Source: Bradyrhizobium sp. YR681
GTDB lineage: Bacteria > Pseudomonadota > Alphaproteobacteria > Rhizobiales > Xanthobacteraceae
DNA: 57,996 bases
Assembly (NCBI RefSeq): GCF_000282615.1
Contig: NZ_AKIY01000202.1
Span: 1 to 57,996 of the forward strand
Direction: 5' to 3'
The position numbers and the translations under genes were made by a program. Shown in pieces: positions 1 through 9,142 of the stretch. Numbering within the stretch: the stretch's first letter is position 1; each line of letters opens with the position of its first letter. The notes beneath the pieces were generated by a model. The model ran no database searches. It was not told the DNA's origin and worked only from the letters and a program-made list of their open reading frames with translations.

Positions 1-104
1 ACGGCCCATAATCCGGAGTTATGTGCGCCTCTGCCCTATTCTCTCTTTCGCAATCACCTTCCCCCACTATCGTCGCTCCCCGTTTCCCCCGGAGCGTAGC
101 GAAA

Positions 105-989
105 ATGCACCTTCCAATTGCTGTCGACAGCTTCATTCAATTCTGTGTTGTCGAGCGCCGGCTGTCGCCGCACACTTGCGCGGCATATCGATTCGACTTG
201 GCCGATTTCGGGAAGTGGGCCAAGGTCGATCTCGCCGAGATCACGACGGCGAGCCTGAAGGAGTACATGGAGGACATGGCGTCGCGAAAACTGTCGACGT
301 CGACCGTTCGCCGCCGGCTCGCCTGCCTCAAGGCGTTTTTCCGCTACACCAGCGAAGCCAGCGGCCTTGCCAATCCGTTCGACGGCTGGCGGATCAGGAT
401 CGCGCGGCGCAAGCAGCTGCCGCGGTCGTTGTCGCGCGGCGAGGCTTCGGCGCTGCTGTCGACCTCGGGGCTTGCTCTGCCGAGGCTGAGCCGGAGCCAC
501 CAGGCGATCGAGATCGCGATCCGGCTGATGGTCTCGACGGGTTTGCGCGTCGGTGAATTGTGCGCGTTGCAGCGGGATGACGTGCTGTCGCAAGGCGCCG
601 CGCTGCGTGTTCGCGGCAAGGGTTCACGCGACCGTATCGCCTATGTGTCCGACCCGAAGCTGGCGCTGGATCTGGTCGCCCTGAGCACGCGATCCGTGGC
701 GAATGCCGCGCTGTTCCTCAATCGCGCGGGGCGACCGCTGCGGCCGCACTCGGTGCGCAGCCGGCTGCGCACGCTGGCCGAGCAGGCCGGCTTCCGGCGC
801 AAGCTGACACCGCACATGCTGCGGCACACGGCGGCGACGCTGCTGATCGAGACCGGGGTCGATATTCGGTTCGTGCAGCGGCTACTGGGGCACTCCTCGA
901 TCTCGACGACGGAGATCTACACGCATGTCTCGGACGAAGCGTTGCGGACGACGCTGGCACGGGCGAATGTGTTGAGCAGTTTGGGCTGA
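105..989 (+). CDS. Tyrosine recombinase (XerC/XerD-like integrase)
   Basis: This site-specific recombinase cuts and rejoins DNA through a tyrosine nucleophile. Counting from the ATG at 105 (294 aa), the catalytic set is visible: R148 in TGLRVGEL, K172 in GKGSRDR, H237 and R240 in HMLRHT, H263 in LLGHSS and Y272 in IYTH. An N-terminal SAM-like core-binding domain covers about residues 5-85. A frame-open ATG lies at 21, but 105 has a GGAG upstream and gives the usual Xer length. No phage gene or attachment site is next to it, so a chromosomal Xer-type role is as likely as an old integrase. The family call is firm; XerC versus XerD is not resolved. Confidence 0.9.
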   Translation: MHLPIAVDSFIQFCVVERRLSPHTCAAYRFDLADFGKWAKVDLAEITTASLKEYMEDMASRKLSTSTVRRRLACLKAFFRYTSEASGLANPFDGWRIRIARRKQLPRSLSRGEASALLSTSGLALPRLSRSHQAIEIAIRLMVSTGLRVGELCALQRDDVLSQGAALRVRGKGSRDRIAYVSDPKLALDLVALSTRSVANAALFLNRAGRPLRPHSVRSRLRTLAEQAGFRRKLTPHMLRHTAATLLIETGVDIRFVQRLLGHSSISTTEIYTHVSDEALRTTLARANVLSSLG

Positions 990-999
990 CGGCGGCCAC

Positions 1000-1117
1000 A
1001 CACTCCGCTGTCATCATCCGCGAAGGCGGATGATCCAGTATTGCCCAGACATCAGTTGGATACGGAGAGGCCTCGGCGTACTGGATGCCCCGCTTTCGCG
1101 GAGCATGACGGTGTGGC
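1000..1117. repeat. Intergenic palindromic repeat between convergent genes
   Basis: Two hairpins face each other. The left has arms ATCATCCGC/GCGGATGAT around GAAG; the right has a CCGC/GCGG stem around TTT(C). The outer ends (CACTCCGCTGTCAT and ATGACGGTGTGG) are roughly complementary, as are the inner CCAGTA and TACTGG. It fills the gap between the convergent recombinase and RND genes and may serve as a bidirectional terminator. Confidence 0.6.
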
Positions 1118-4100
1118 TTATGGCTTCACCTGTGCGGGCGGGCCGTACGCCTCGCCGTCCTTCGCCGCCTTTGGCTCCCGATCCCCCGCCAGCACGCGCT
1201 GCACCGAGACGAAGAACACCGGCACCATCAGCAGCGCCAGGATCACCACCGCGATCATGCCGCCCATCACGATGCTGCCGAGCGCCTGCTGGCTGGCGCC
1301 GCCGGCGCCGTGGGCGATGGCCATCGGCAGCACGCCGCAGATGAAGGCAAGGCCGGTCATCAGGATGGGGCGGAAGCGGAGGCGGCAGGCTTCGATGGTG
1401 GCCTCGACCAGCGGCTTGCCTTCCTTGCGCAGATCCTTGGCGAACTCGATGATCAGGATCGCGTCCTTGGCGGCGAGGCCGATGATGGTGATCAGGCCGA
1501 CGGTGAAATAGACGTCGTTGGGCAGGCCGCGCAGCAGCGCCGCGATCACGGCACCGACGATGCCGAGCGGCACGGTGAGCAGCACCGCGAGCGGAATGGT
1601 CCAGCTCTCGTAGAGCGCGGCGAGGCACAGGAACACCACGAACACCGAGAGCGCGAGCAGGAACGGCGCCTGCGAGCCCGACAGCTTTTCCTGCAGCGAC
1701 TGGCCGGTCCATTCATAGCCGAAGCCGCGCGGCAGTTTTCCCGCCAGCCGCTCCATCTCGGCGATGGCATCGCCCGAGGTGAAGCCGGATCTCGCTTCGC
1801 CGGAGATGCGCACCGCCGGATAATAGTTGAAGCCGGCGATCTGGGTCGGGCCGCGCGCCCACTCCACCGTGGTGAAGGAGGAGAACGGCACCAGCTGGCC
1901 GCGGCTGTTCTTGACGTTGTAGTTGAGGATGTCCTCGGTCCGCATGCGGTCGCGGGCATCGGCCTGCACCACGACGCGCTGCATGCGGCCGCGGTTGGGG
2001 AAGTCGTTGATGTAATTCGAGCCGAGATTGGTCGAGATCGTGTTGTTGATGTCCTCGAAGGTGACGCCGAAGGCGCCGGCCTTCTCGCGGTCGATCACGA
2101 GATTGACCACGCCGGCCTCGGGCAAGCCTTCGACATAGACCTTCTGGAGCACCGGGCTCGCATTGGCCTCCGCGATCAGCTGGTCGGCGGCGCTCATCAG
2201 GGCCGGATAGCCCTTCTGGCCGCGGTCCTGGAGACGGAACGAGAAGCCGGAGGAGTTGCCGAGATTGTCGATCGGCGGCGGCTGCAGCGCGGAGATCTTG
2301 GCATCGCGGATCGAGGATCCCAGGTCGCGGTTGATGTCGGCGACGATGGCGGCGGCGGAATCCTTCGGCCCGCGCTCCGACCAGTCCTTCAGGGTGATGA
2401 AGGCCTGCGCGGTGTTCATGCCCTGGCCGGAGAAGCTGAAGCCGGTGAGGAAGGTGACGTTGTCGACGCCGGGCCGCTGCGCCAGATATTTTTCGACCTT
2501 CTCGATCACCGCCTCGGTGCGGGCATAGGAGGAGTCTGACGGCGTCTGCACGTCGGTGGTGACAAAACCCTGGTCGTCGACGGGCAGGAAGCCGCCGGGC
2601 AGATTGACGAAGGCCCAGGACAGGCCGACCAGCAGCGCGACATAGACCAGCATCAGCCGTCCGGTGCGCTTCAGCGAGAAGCCGACGGTGCGGGAATAGC
2701 CTTCCTTGCCGCCTTCGAGCATGCGGTTGAACCAGCCGAACACACCCTTCTTCGCATGGCCGTGACCGGCGGCCACGGGCTTGAGCAGGGTCGCGCACAG
2801 CGCCGGGGTCAGCGACAGCGCGAGGAAGGCGGAGAAGCCGATCGCGGCGACCATGGTCACCGAGAACTGGCGGTAGATGATGCCGACCGACCCCGGGAAG
2901 AACGCCATCGGCACGAACACCGCCATCAGCACCAGCGTGATGCCGATGATGGCGCCCGATATCTGCGACATCGCCTTGCGGGTCGCTTCCTTCGGCGGCA
3001 GCCCCTCCTCGCTCATGATGCGCTCGACATTCTCGACCACGACGATGGCATCGTCGACGAGGATGCCGACCGCGAGCACCATGCCGAACATCGAGAGCAT
3101 GTTGATGGAATAGCCGGCGAGCAGCAGCGTGGTGCAGGCGCCCAAGAGCGCCACCGGCACCACGATGGTCGGGATGATGGTGTAGCGGATGTTCTGCAGG
3201 AACAGGAACATCACCACGAACACCAGCACCACGGCTTCAACCAGCGTCGTCAGCACCTTCTTGATCGAGGCCTCGACCACCGGCGTGATGTTGTAGGGGA
3301 TTTCGTAGGCGATGTTGGCCGGGAAGAAGCGCGACAGCTCCTTCATCTTCTCCTCGACCGCGCTGGCGGTCGCGAGCGCATTGCCGGTCGGCGACATCAG
3401 CACGGAGAGGCCGGCGGTCGGCTTGCCGTCGAGACGGGTGTTGAACTGGTAGCTGAGGCCGCCGACCTCGATGCGCGCGACGTCGCGCAGGCGCACCGTC
3501 GAGCCGTCGGCATTGGCGCGCAGGATGATGGAACCGAATTCGTCCGGCGAGGACAGCTGGCCCTTGACCAGCACCAGCGCGGAGGTGCGCTGGGTCGAGG
3601 TCGACGGCTCGGCGCCGATGCTGCCCGAGGCGACCTGCGCGTTCTGCGCCGAGATCGCCTTGTTGACGTCGTCGGCGGTCAGCCCATAGCCGACCAGCTT
3701 GGCCGGATCGACCCAGACACGGAGGCTGCGTTCGGTCGAATAGAGCGTGGCGCGGCCGACGCCGGGAATCCGGCGGATCTCGCCGAGCACGTTGCGGATC
3801 ATGAAGTCGCCGAGGCCGACTTCGTCGAGGCTGCCGTCGGTCGAGTTCAGCGTGATGATCTGGAGCACGGCGCTGGAGGCTTCCTCGATCAGAATGCCCT
3901 GCTGGATCACCGCGCGCGGCAGGCGTGCCTCGACGCGCTTGATGCGGTTCTGCACCTCGACCGAGGCCGCGCTGGTGTCGGTGCCCGGCTGGAAATTGGC
4001 GATGATCTCGACCTGGCCGAGCGAGTCGCTGGTCGATTCGAAATTGAGGATGCCGGAGGCGCCGTTGAGCTCCTCCTCGATCAGCCGCGTGACGCTGTTG

Positions 4101-4273
4101 TAGAGGTTTTCCGGCGAGGCACCGGGATAGCTGGTCGAGATCGAGATCGAGGGCGGCGCGATGATCGGATATTGCGCGATCGGCAGCAGCGGGACCGAAA
4201 TCGCGCCGATCAGACAGATGAACAGCGCGACGACCCAGGCGAAGATCGGCCTGTCGATGAAGAAACTCGCCAT
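1118..4273 (-). CDS. RND efflux pump inner-membrane permease (HAE1/AcrB family)
   Basis: This is a proton-driven inner-membrane transporter that exports drugs or other amphiphiles with an adaptor and an outer-membrane channel. Its 1051 residues match the AcrB/MexB length. The start MASFFIDRPIFAWVVAL is the classic first membrane helix, and GILVDDAIVVVENVERIM in the fourth helix carries the paired aspartates of the proton relay. The adaptor gene lies 6 nt upstream on the same strand, so the two form an operon. No outer-membrane factor or TetR regulator is adjacent, so the channel is presumably encoded elsewhere. Substrate is unknown. Confidence 0.95.
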   Translation of the reverse strand: MASFFIDRPIFAWVVALFICLIGAISVPLLPIAQYPIIAPPSISISTSYPGASPENLYNSVTRLIEEELNGASGILNFESTSDSLGQVEIIANFQPGTDTSAASVEVQNRIKRVEARLPRAVIQQGILIEEASSAVLQIITLNSTDGSLDEVGLGDFMIRNVLGEIRRIPGVGRATLYSTERSLRVWVDPAKLVGYGLTADDVNKAISAQNAQVASGSIGAEPSTSTQRTSALVLVKGQLSSPDEFGSIILRANADGSTVRLRDVARIEVGGLSYQFNTRLDGKPTAGLSVLMSPTGNALATASAVEEKMKELSRFFPANIAYEIPYNITPVVEASIKKVLTTLVEAVVLVFVVMFLFLQNIRYTIIPTIVVPVALLGACTTLLLAGYSINMLSMFGMVLAVGILVDDAIVVVENVERIMSEEGLPPKEATRKAMSQISGAIIGITLVLMAVFVPMAFFPGSVGIIYRQFSVTMVAAIGFSAFLALSLTPALCATLLKPVAAGHGHAKKGVFGWFNRMLEGGKEGYSRTVGFSLKRTGRLMLVYVALLVGLSWAFVNLPGGFLPVDDQGFVTTDVQTPSDSSYARTEAVIEKVEKYLAQRPGVDNVTFLTGFSFSGQGMNTAQAFITLKDWSERGPKDSAAAIVADINRDLGSSIRDAKISALQPPPIDNLGNSSGFSFRLQDRGQKGYPALMSAADQLIAEANASPVLQKVYVEGLPEAGVVNLVIDREKAGAFGVTFEDINNTISTNLGSNYINDFPNRGRMQRVVVQADARDRMRTEDILNYNVKNSRGQLVPFSSFTTVEWARGPTQIAGFNYYPAVRISGEARSGFTSGDAIAEMERLAGKLPRGFGYEWTGQSLQEKLSGSQAPFLLALSVFVVFLCLAALYESWTIPLAVLLTVPLGIVGAVIAALLRGLPNDVYFTVGLITIIGLAAKDAILIIEFAKDLRKEGKPLVEATIEACRLRFRPILMTGLAFICGVLPMAIAHGAGGASQQALGSIVMGGMIAVVILALLMVPVFFVSVQRVLAGDREPKAAKDGEAYGPPAQVKP

Positions 4274-4279
4274 GGCGTA

Positions 4280-5473
4280 TTACCGGGTCAGCTTCTGGGC
4301 GTGCCGGTTGTCCGCGGTCGCATCCGCCTCCGACCAGGATTGCGGCTTGACCTTGTCGCCGGCCGCGAACTTCTGGAAGCCTTCGACCACGACCTTGTCG
4401 CCGGCCTTCAGGCCTTCGGTGACGAACCAGATGCCGTCCTGCGCCGAGCCGGTGCGCACCGGCTGCACCGCGATGCGGTTGTCGTCCTTGACGACGAACA
4501 CCTCGCTGCCGCCGCCGCCATTGCGCTGGATTGCCTGCTGCGGCACCGCGATCGCGTCGCTATCGAGGCCCTGGTCGATGCGGACGCGGACATACATGCC
4601 CGGCAGCAGCTCGCGCTTGGGATTGGGAAACTCGCCGCGCAGCGTCACCTGCCCGGTATGGGCGTCGACCTTGGCCTCGGAGAACAGCAGCTTGCCGTCG
4701 AGCGAATAGATGGTGTTGTCGTCGAGCACGAGCCGTACCTTGGCGGCATCGGCCGCGATGCGATCGAGGTCGCCGCTCTCGAAGGCGCGGCGCAGCTGGT
4801 TGAGCTCGTTCACCGACTGGGTGAAGTCGGCATAGATCGGATCGAGCTGCTGGATGGTGGCCAGATTGGTTTCGTTCTGGACCGCGAGCGCGCCTTCGCT
4901 GACCAGCGCCGCACCGACCACGCCGTCGATCGGCGCCCGCACGGTGGCGTAGTCAAGGTTGAGCTTGGCGCGCGCAAGGTCGGCCTTGCGGCCCTCGACC
5001 TCGGCATGGGCCTGGCGCTCGGCGGCAACGGCCTTCTCGTTCTCGGCTTCGGGCGCGGCGCGCTGGCTGGTGAGCGTGGCGATGCGATGCGCCTGCTGCC
5101 TGGCCTGCATCAGCCCGGCCTCCGCCTTGGCGAGCGCGGCCTCGTTGGCCATCACCTCGACCTCGAACGGACGCGGATCGATGCGGTAAAGCGCATCGCC
5201 CGCCTTGACCTCGCTGCCCTGGCGGAACAGGCGCTCGACCACGATGCCGGAGATGCGCGGGCGCACGTCCGAGACGCGCGTCGGCGAAATGCGGCCCGGC
5301 AGCTCGCGCACCACGGCGCGGGCCTGCGGCTTGACGACGACGATGCTGACGTCAGGATCGGCGGGCTGGGCAGCGCTGACTGCAGAGACGGATTCGTCGC
5401 AAGCGCCGAGCAGCGGCGTAAAGGCCGCGAGCATCATTGCAACGCATGCCGTTCGCGCGCGAAGTCCTGACAT
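4280..5473 (-). CDS. RND efflux periplasmic adaptor lipoprotein (AcrA/MexA family)
   Basis: This membrane-fusion protein bridges the RND permease and an outer-membrane channel. The chosen start at 5473 gives 397 aa beginning MSGLRARTACVAMMLAAF, followed by the lipobox LLGAC, so the mature protein would be lipid-anchored. The ORF stays open to 5560, but the lipobox placement favours 5473. Features in order are the first lipoyl half (LPGRISPTRVSDVRPRISG), an alpha-helical hairpin at about residues 95-165, the second lipoyl half (YATVRAPIDGVVG), and a beta-barrel with a C-terminal membrane-proximal domain. It precedes the permease by 6 nt. Confidence 0.93.
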   Translation of the reverse strand: MSGLRARTACVAMMLAAFTPLLGACDESVSAVSAAQPADPDVSIVVVKPQARAVVRELPGRISPTRVSDVRPRISGIVVERLFRQGSEVKAGDALYRIDPRPFEVEVMANEAALAKAEAGLMQARQQAHRIATLTSQRAAPEAENEKAVAAERQAHAEVEGRKADLARAKLNLDYATVRAPIDGVVGAALVSEGALAVQNETNLATIQQLDPIYADFTQSVNELNQLRRAFESGDLDRIAADAAKVRLVLDDNTIYSLDGKLLFSEAKVDAHTGQVTLRGEFPNPKRELLPGMYVRVRIDQGLDSDAIAVPQQAIQRNGGGGSEVFVVKDDNRIAVQPVRTGSAQDGIWFVTEGLKAGDKVVVEGFQKFAAGDKVKPQSWSEADATADNRHAQKLTR

Positions 5474-5703
5474 GAAGTTAAGTGCCCCGATGTTGTTGAA
5501 ACCGATCACGCATCGTGCGAGCCCCGTTCCGGGCGATTTTCGCGCGACTGATGCCGTCAAAATAGAACGGACTTGCTGCGACGCAACGCATGGCGCGGGC
5601 GGCTCATTGCCACATGACTTATCGTGCTGACTTCACGGCGCTTTTCGGGGCTCACCGGATTGTGAGTCGGGTTCCCCCCGCGCGCTGCGACGGAACATCG
5701 CAA

Positions 5704-6723
5704 TCAGGGGGCGGCTTTCATCCGGTAGCGACTGACGCCCCATTCAGTTCCATCGGCGTAGCCGAACAGGCCCGAGGCCGCGAGAAAGAACCAGCGCCAG
5801 CGCCGCATCCAGACCGCGGTCTCCTCGCCATAGACCTGACGCAAGGCCGCTTCGATGCTGTCGCGATGCGCATCGAAATTGGCGAGCCAGTCGTTGGCGG
5901 TGCGCTGATAATGGGTTCCGCTCCAGCACCATTCCTTCTCGATAGCAAAGATGTCGCCGAACTGCCGGATCAGATGATGGCTCGGCATCAGCCCGTCCGT
6001 GAAGATGTGCTGTGCGATCCAGTCTTCGCGGTCGGTCCGGTCGCACAGTTGGGAGCCGGAGCGATGGGTGGCGATATGCATGAAGAACCGCCCGTCCGGC
6101 GCGAGCCATGACCGCACCCGCGTCATCAGCTTGCGCCAGTTCATGATCCGCTCGAACATCTCGATCGAGACGATGCGGTCGAACTGCCCGTCAGGCGCGA
6201 ACACGTTCATGTCCGCGGTGACCACGCGGAGGTTCAGCAGCCCGCGCTGCCGGGCGATGTCCTCGACATAGGCGCGCTGCGCCTGCGAGTTCGACACCGC
6301 CGTGATCTTCGCGTGCGGAAACTGCCGCGCCATCCACAGCGACAGCGAGCCCCAGCCGCAGCCGAGCTCGAGGATGGTCTGGCCGTCGGCGAGCCCGGCA
6401 TGCTCGACGGACTGGCGCAGCGCCTCTTCCTCGGCCTCCTGCAGGGTGCTCGCGTCGGTCTTGTAGAAGCAGGATGAGTATTTCAGGTTGGGGCCGAGCA
6501 CCTGCGCGAAGAACGAGGCGGGCACCTCGTGATGGCCGGCCTCCGCCTCGCCGGCGATCGGCCTTATCATCATCCGGCCGGCGAACGCGGCATCGTCGGC
6601 CGCGCCCAGGGCGGACAGGCGTGTTGCCGTGCGCGAACACAGCCGCTGGATCGCGGCGCGGATCACGACGTCAGGCAGAGGTACGCGCTCGGCAGTCCCG
6701 ATGAGGGCGGACACGACGCTCAT
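5704..6723 (-). CDS. SAM-dependent methyltransferase, CFA synthase / coclaurine N-methyltransferase-like
   Basis: This is a class I methyltransferase of the cyclopropane-fatty-acid-synthase superfamily. ILELGCGWGSLSLWMA is the SAM-binding loop, FDRIVSIEMFERI the post-I acidic/EMFE motif, and KYSSCFYKTDASTL the segment before the fold. At 339 aa it is shorter than typical CFA synthases. The C-terminal pattern (HYQRTANDWL, WRWFFLAASGLFGYADGTEW) resembles, from memory, plant coclaurine N-methyltransferases more than E. coli Cfa. The ATG at 6723 has GGAG about 7 nt upstream; the frame is open to 6978. It stands alone. The substrate (lipid or amine) cannot be read from sequence. Confidence 0.85.
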   Translation of the reverse strand: MSVVSALIGTAERVPLPDVVIRAAIQRLCSRTATRLSALGAADDAAFAGRMMIRPIAGEAEAGHHEVPASFFAQVLGPNLKYSSCFYKTDASTLQEAEEEALRQSVEHAGLADGQTILELGCGWGSLSLWMARQFPHAKITAVSNSQAQRAYVEDIARQRGLLNLRVVTADMNVFAPDGQFDRIVSIEMFERIMNWRKLMTRVRSWLAPDGRFFMHIATHRSGSQLCDRTDREDWIAQHIFTDGLMPSHHLIRQFGDIFAIEKEWCWSGTHYQRTANDWLANFDAHRDSIEAALRQVYGEETAVWMRRWRWFFLAASGLFGYADGTEWGVSRYRMKAAP

Positions 6724-6919
6724 GCGACCACTCCGTCTCTGGGAGGCTGGGGCCAAAAACGGGCTAAGCCTGTGAAATCCCGCACTTCTGTAGGATACGC
6801 AGGTACCAAAGCGCGGTTTCAGCTTTCGGTTCCGGGCCGCCCCCCGAAATCGGTACATCCGGCGCTTTTTTTGGCCCGGCGCTGTGCCATAGTGCGCCCT
6901 GCAATCACGTTCGTAACGG

Positions 6920-7954
6920 ATGATACCGGCCATGCCGTCTGGCGCCTCGCCCCGCTCCTCCATGGATATCGAGTACACAAAACTGTCCTCGCCCAGCGTT
7001 TTCCTGGTGCGGATGCTGGTCTTCCTGGTGCTCTGCGCGCTGGTGGGCGTGGTGCTCTACAAGCAGATCATCCAGGCCTTTTTCGCCAATCCCGGGCTCA
7101 ATGCCCTGATCGGCGGGGTGCTGTTCATCGGCATCATCCTGGCCTTCCGCCAGGTGATCCGGCTCTACCCTGAGGTCTCCTGGGTCAATAATTTCCGCAT
7201 CGCCGATCCGGGCCTCGCGCCGGCCCGGCACCCCAAGCTGCTGGCGCCGATGGCGATGATCCTGGGCGGCGAGCGCTCGGGGCGGATGACGATCACCCAG
7301 ACCACCATGCGGCACCTGCTGGATTCGATCGCGACCCGCCTGGATGAAGCCCGCGACATCTCCCGCTACATGACCGGCCTCCTGGTCTTCCTCGGCCTGC
7401 TCGGCACCTTCTGGGGCCTGATCGAGACGGTCGGCTCGGTCGGCAAGGTGATCGACGGGCTCAAGGTCGGCGGCGATTCCGGCGCCCTGTTCGACACGCT
7501 GAAGGAGGGCCTCGCCGCCCCGCTCGGCGGCATGGGCATCTCGTTCTCGAGCTCGCTGTTCGGCCTCGCCGGCTCGCTGATCCTCGGCTTCCTCGATCTG
7601 CAATCGAGCCAGGCCCAGAACCGCTTCTACACCGACCTCGAAGACTGGCTCGCCACCACCGTGCGCGAATACGGCCACGGCGAGGTCGCGGTCGCTTCCG
7701 GTGGCGGGGGTGGCGTTGCCAGCGGCGAGCTTCAGGCGGCCGTCGAACGCTTGCGCTCCGTGCTCGAGGAAGGCAGCGCCAGCCGCGGCACCACGGCGGC
7801 AATGGCGAGCCTTGCCGAGGCGATCCAGGCACTGGTCTCGCACATGCGCACCGAGCAGCAGATGATCCGCGAATGGGCCGACGGCCAGGGCGAGCAGAAC
7901 CGCGAGATAAGGCGCCTGCTGGAGCGCATCGCGCGTCAGCCCGAGAAGGGTTGA
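6920..7954 (+). CDS. MotA/TolQ/ExbB-like proton-channel stator protein
   Basis: This inner-membrane protein resembles the A subunit of proton-driven stators. Two hydrophobic segments lie near the N terminus (PSVFLVRMLVFLVLCALVGV and LNALIGGVLFIGIILAF). A cytoplasmic stretch follows, then the conserved pair of helices, YMTGLLVFLGLLGTFWGLIE and FSSSLFGLAGSLILGFLDL. The C-terminal ~100 residues are soluble and probably helical. Starts at 6920, 6932 and 6962 are possible. The OmpA/MotB-like partner begins about 160 bp downstream, beyond a palindromic repeat. There are no flagellar, Tol or Ton genes nearby, so the cellular role is unknown. Zorya ZorA belongs to the same superfamily. Confidence 0.85.
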   Translation: MIPAMPSGASPRSSMDIEYTKLSSPSVFLVRMLVFLVLCALVGVVLYKQIIQAFFANPGLNALIGGVLFIGIILAFRQVIRLYPEVSWVNNFRIADPGLAPARHPKLLAPMAMILGGERSGRMTITQTTMRHLLDSIATRLDEARDISRYMTGLLVFLGLLGTFWGLIETVGSVGKVIDGLKVGGDSGALFDTLKEGLAAPLGGMGISFSSSLFGLAGSLILGFLDLQSSQAQNRFYTDLEDWLATTVREYGHGEVAVASGGGGGVASGELQAAVERLRSVLEEGSASRGTTAAMASLAEAIQALVSHMRTEQQMIREWADGQGEQNREIRRLLERIARQPEKG

Positions 7955-7968
7955 GGACGAAACGAAGG

Positions 7969-8099
7969 TCTCGTGCCCCGGACGCGATGCAGCACGACGT
8001 GATGCATCGCTGAGCCGGTGCCCAGCACCTTCTGAGTAACAGATGGGTCCCGGCTCTTCGCAGCAGCGTTGTACGCTGCAGCGCGTCCGGGACACGAGA
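7969..8099. repeat. Palindromic intergenic repeat, family with TCTCGTG...CACGAGA ends
   Basis: The ends TCTCGTGCCCCGGACGCG and CGCGTCCGGGACACGAGA are inverted copies about 130 bp apart. The interior contains further small hairpins rich in GCAGC and GCTGC. A second full copy lies at 29751-29894 and a half copy at 16841-16896. It sits between the two stator genes and could affect their relative expression. Confidence 0.7.
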
Positions 8100-8113
8100 G
8101 AACGGAGACGGAA

Positions 8114-9142
8114 ATGGCTCTGGCGCGCGGCCGCCGCGGCGATACCTCGTTCAACTACTGGCCCGGCTTCGTCGACGCGCTGTCGACGCTGGTGCTGTCG
8201 ATCGTGTTCCTGCTGTCGGTGTTCCTGGTCGTGCAGTTCTTCCTGTCGCAGGAGGTGACCGGCAAGGACAAGGCGCTGGAGCAGCTCAACGCCAAGATCG
8301 CCCAGCTCAACGAGCTCTTGTCGCTCGAAAAGCTCGGCAAGCTCACGCTCGACGACCAGGTCTCGTCACTGAAGGCCGGCCTTGCCTCGGCGGAGAGCGA
8401 GCGCGACCGCATCAAGGGCCTCTATGACGGTCTCGCCGCCGCCGGCAACGACGCGCAGGGCAAGACCTCCGAACTCGGCAAGGCGCTGGATTCCGAGAAG
8501 GCGGTTTCGGCGCGGGCGCTGGCGCAGATCGAGGTGCTGAACCAGCAGATCAGCGCGTTGCGCCGGCAATTGGCCGCGCTGGAAGAGGCGCTCGATGCAT
8601 CCGAGAAGCGCGACAAGGAATCGCAGAACCGCATCGCCGATCTCGGCTCCCGCCTGAACGTCGCGCTGGCGCAGCGCGTGCAGGAACTGTCGCGCTACCG
8701 CTCGGAGTTCTTCGGCCGCCTGCGCGCCATCCTCGGCAACCGTCCTGACATCCGCATCGTCGGCGACCGCTTCGTGTTTCAGTCCGAAGTGTTCTTCGAC
8801 ACCGGACAGGCGGTGCTGCTGCCCGAGGGCCGCGCCGAGCTCGACACTTTGGCGACCGCGCTGATCGAGCTCGACAAGAAGATCCCGACCGACATTCCCT
8901 GGGTGCTGCGCGTCGACGGCCATACCGACGTGCGCCCGGTCAGCGGCGCGAACTTCAAGTCGAACTGGGACCTGTCGGCGGCGCGCTCGATCTCGGTGGT
9001 GCAGTACCTGGTCTCGCTCGGCGTGCCCGCCCAGCGCCTCGTCGCCGCCGGCTTCGGCGAATTCCAGCCGCTCGACACCGCCAACACGGAGGAAGCCTAC
9101 AAGCGCAACCGCCGCATCGAGCTGAAGCTGACGGAGCGGTAG
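8114..9142 (+). CDS. OmpA/MotB-like peptidoglycan-binding stator partner with long coiled coil
   Basis: This is probably the B subunit of the stator above. One N-terminal helix (about residues 16-45) starts YWPGFVDALSTLVLS, and D21 sits where MotB/ExbD-type proteins carry the proton-binding Asp. Residues ~50-210 are heptad-rich coiled coil, much longer than in MotB. Residues ~225-342 are an OmpA-like domain with VDGHTDVRP and the closing YKRNRRIELKL, which binds peptidoglycan. The ATG at 8114 follows GGAGACGGAA; an upstream ATG at 8069 lies inside the repeat. The stop overlaps the next gene's GTG by one base. Confidence 0.88.
   Translation: MALARGRRGDTSFNYWPGFVDALSTLVLSIVFLLSVFLVVQFFLSQEVTGKDKALEQLNAKIAQLNELLSLEKLGKLTLDDQVSSLKAGLASAESERDRIKGLYDGLAAAGNDAQGKTSELGKALDSEKAVSARALAQIEVLNQQISALRRQLAALEEALDASEKRDKESQNRIADLGSRLNVALAQRVQELSRYRSEFFGRLRAILGNRPDIRIVGDRFVFQSEVFFDTGQAVLLPEGRAELDTLATALIELDKKIPTDIPWVLRVDGHTDVRPVSGANFKSNWDLSAARSISVVQYLVSLGVPAQRLVAAGFGEFQPLDTANTEEAYKRNRRIELKLTER

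Noticed and set aside
105..1117. Prophage or integrative element ended by the tyrosine recombinase
   Set aside because: No phage genes, tRNA target or direct-repeat attachment sites are visible nearby.
2756..5470. 904-aa open frame on the plus strand opposite the RND genes
   Set aside because: Its Asp/Arg/His-rich, low-hydrophobicity sequence is the usual antisense shadow of GC-rich coding DNA; the minus-strand genes are well supported.
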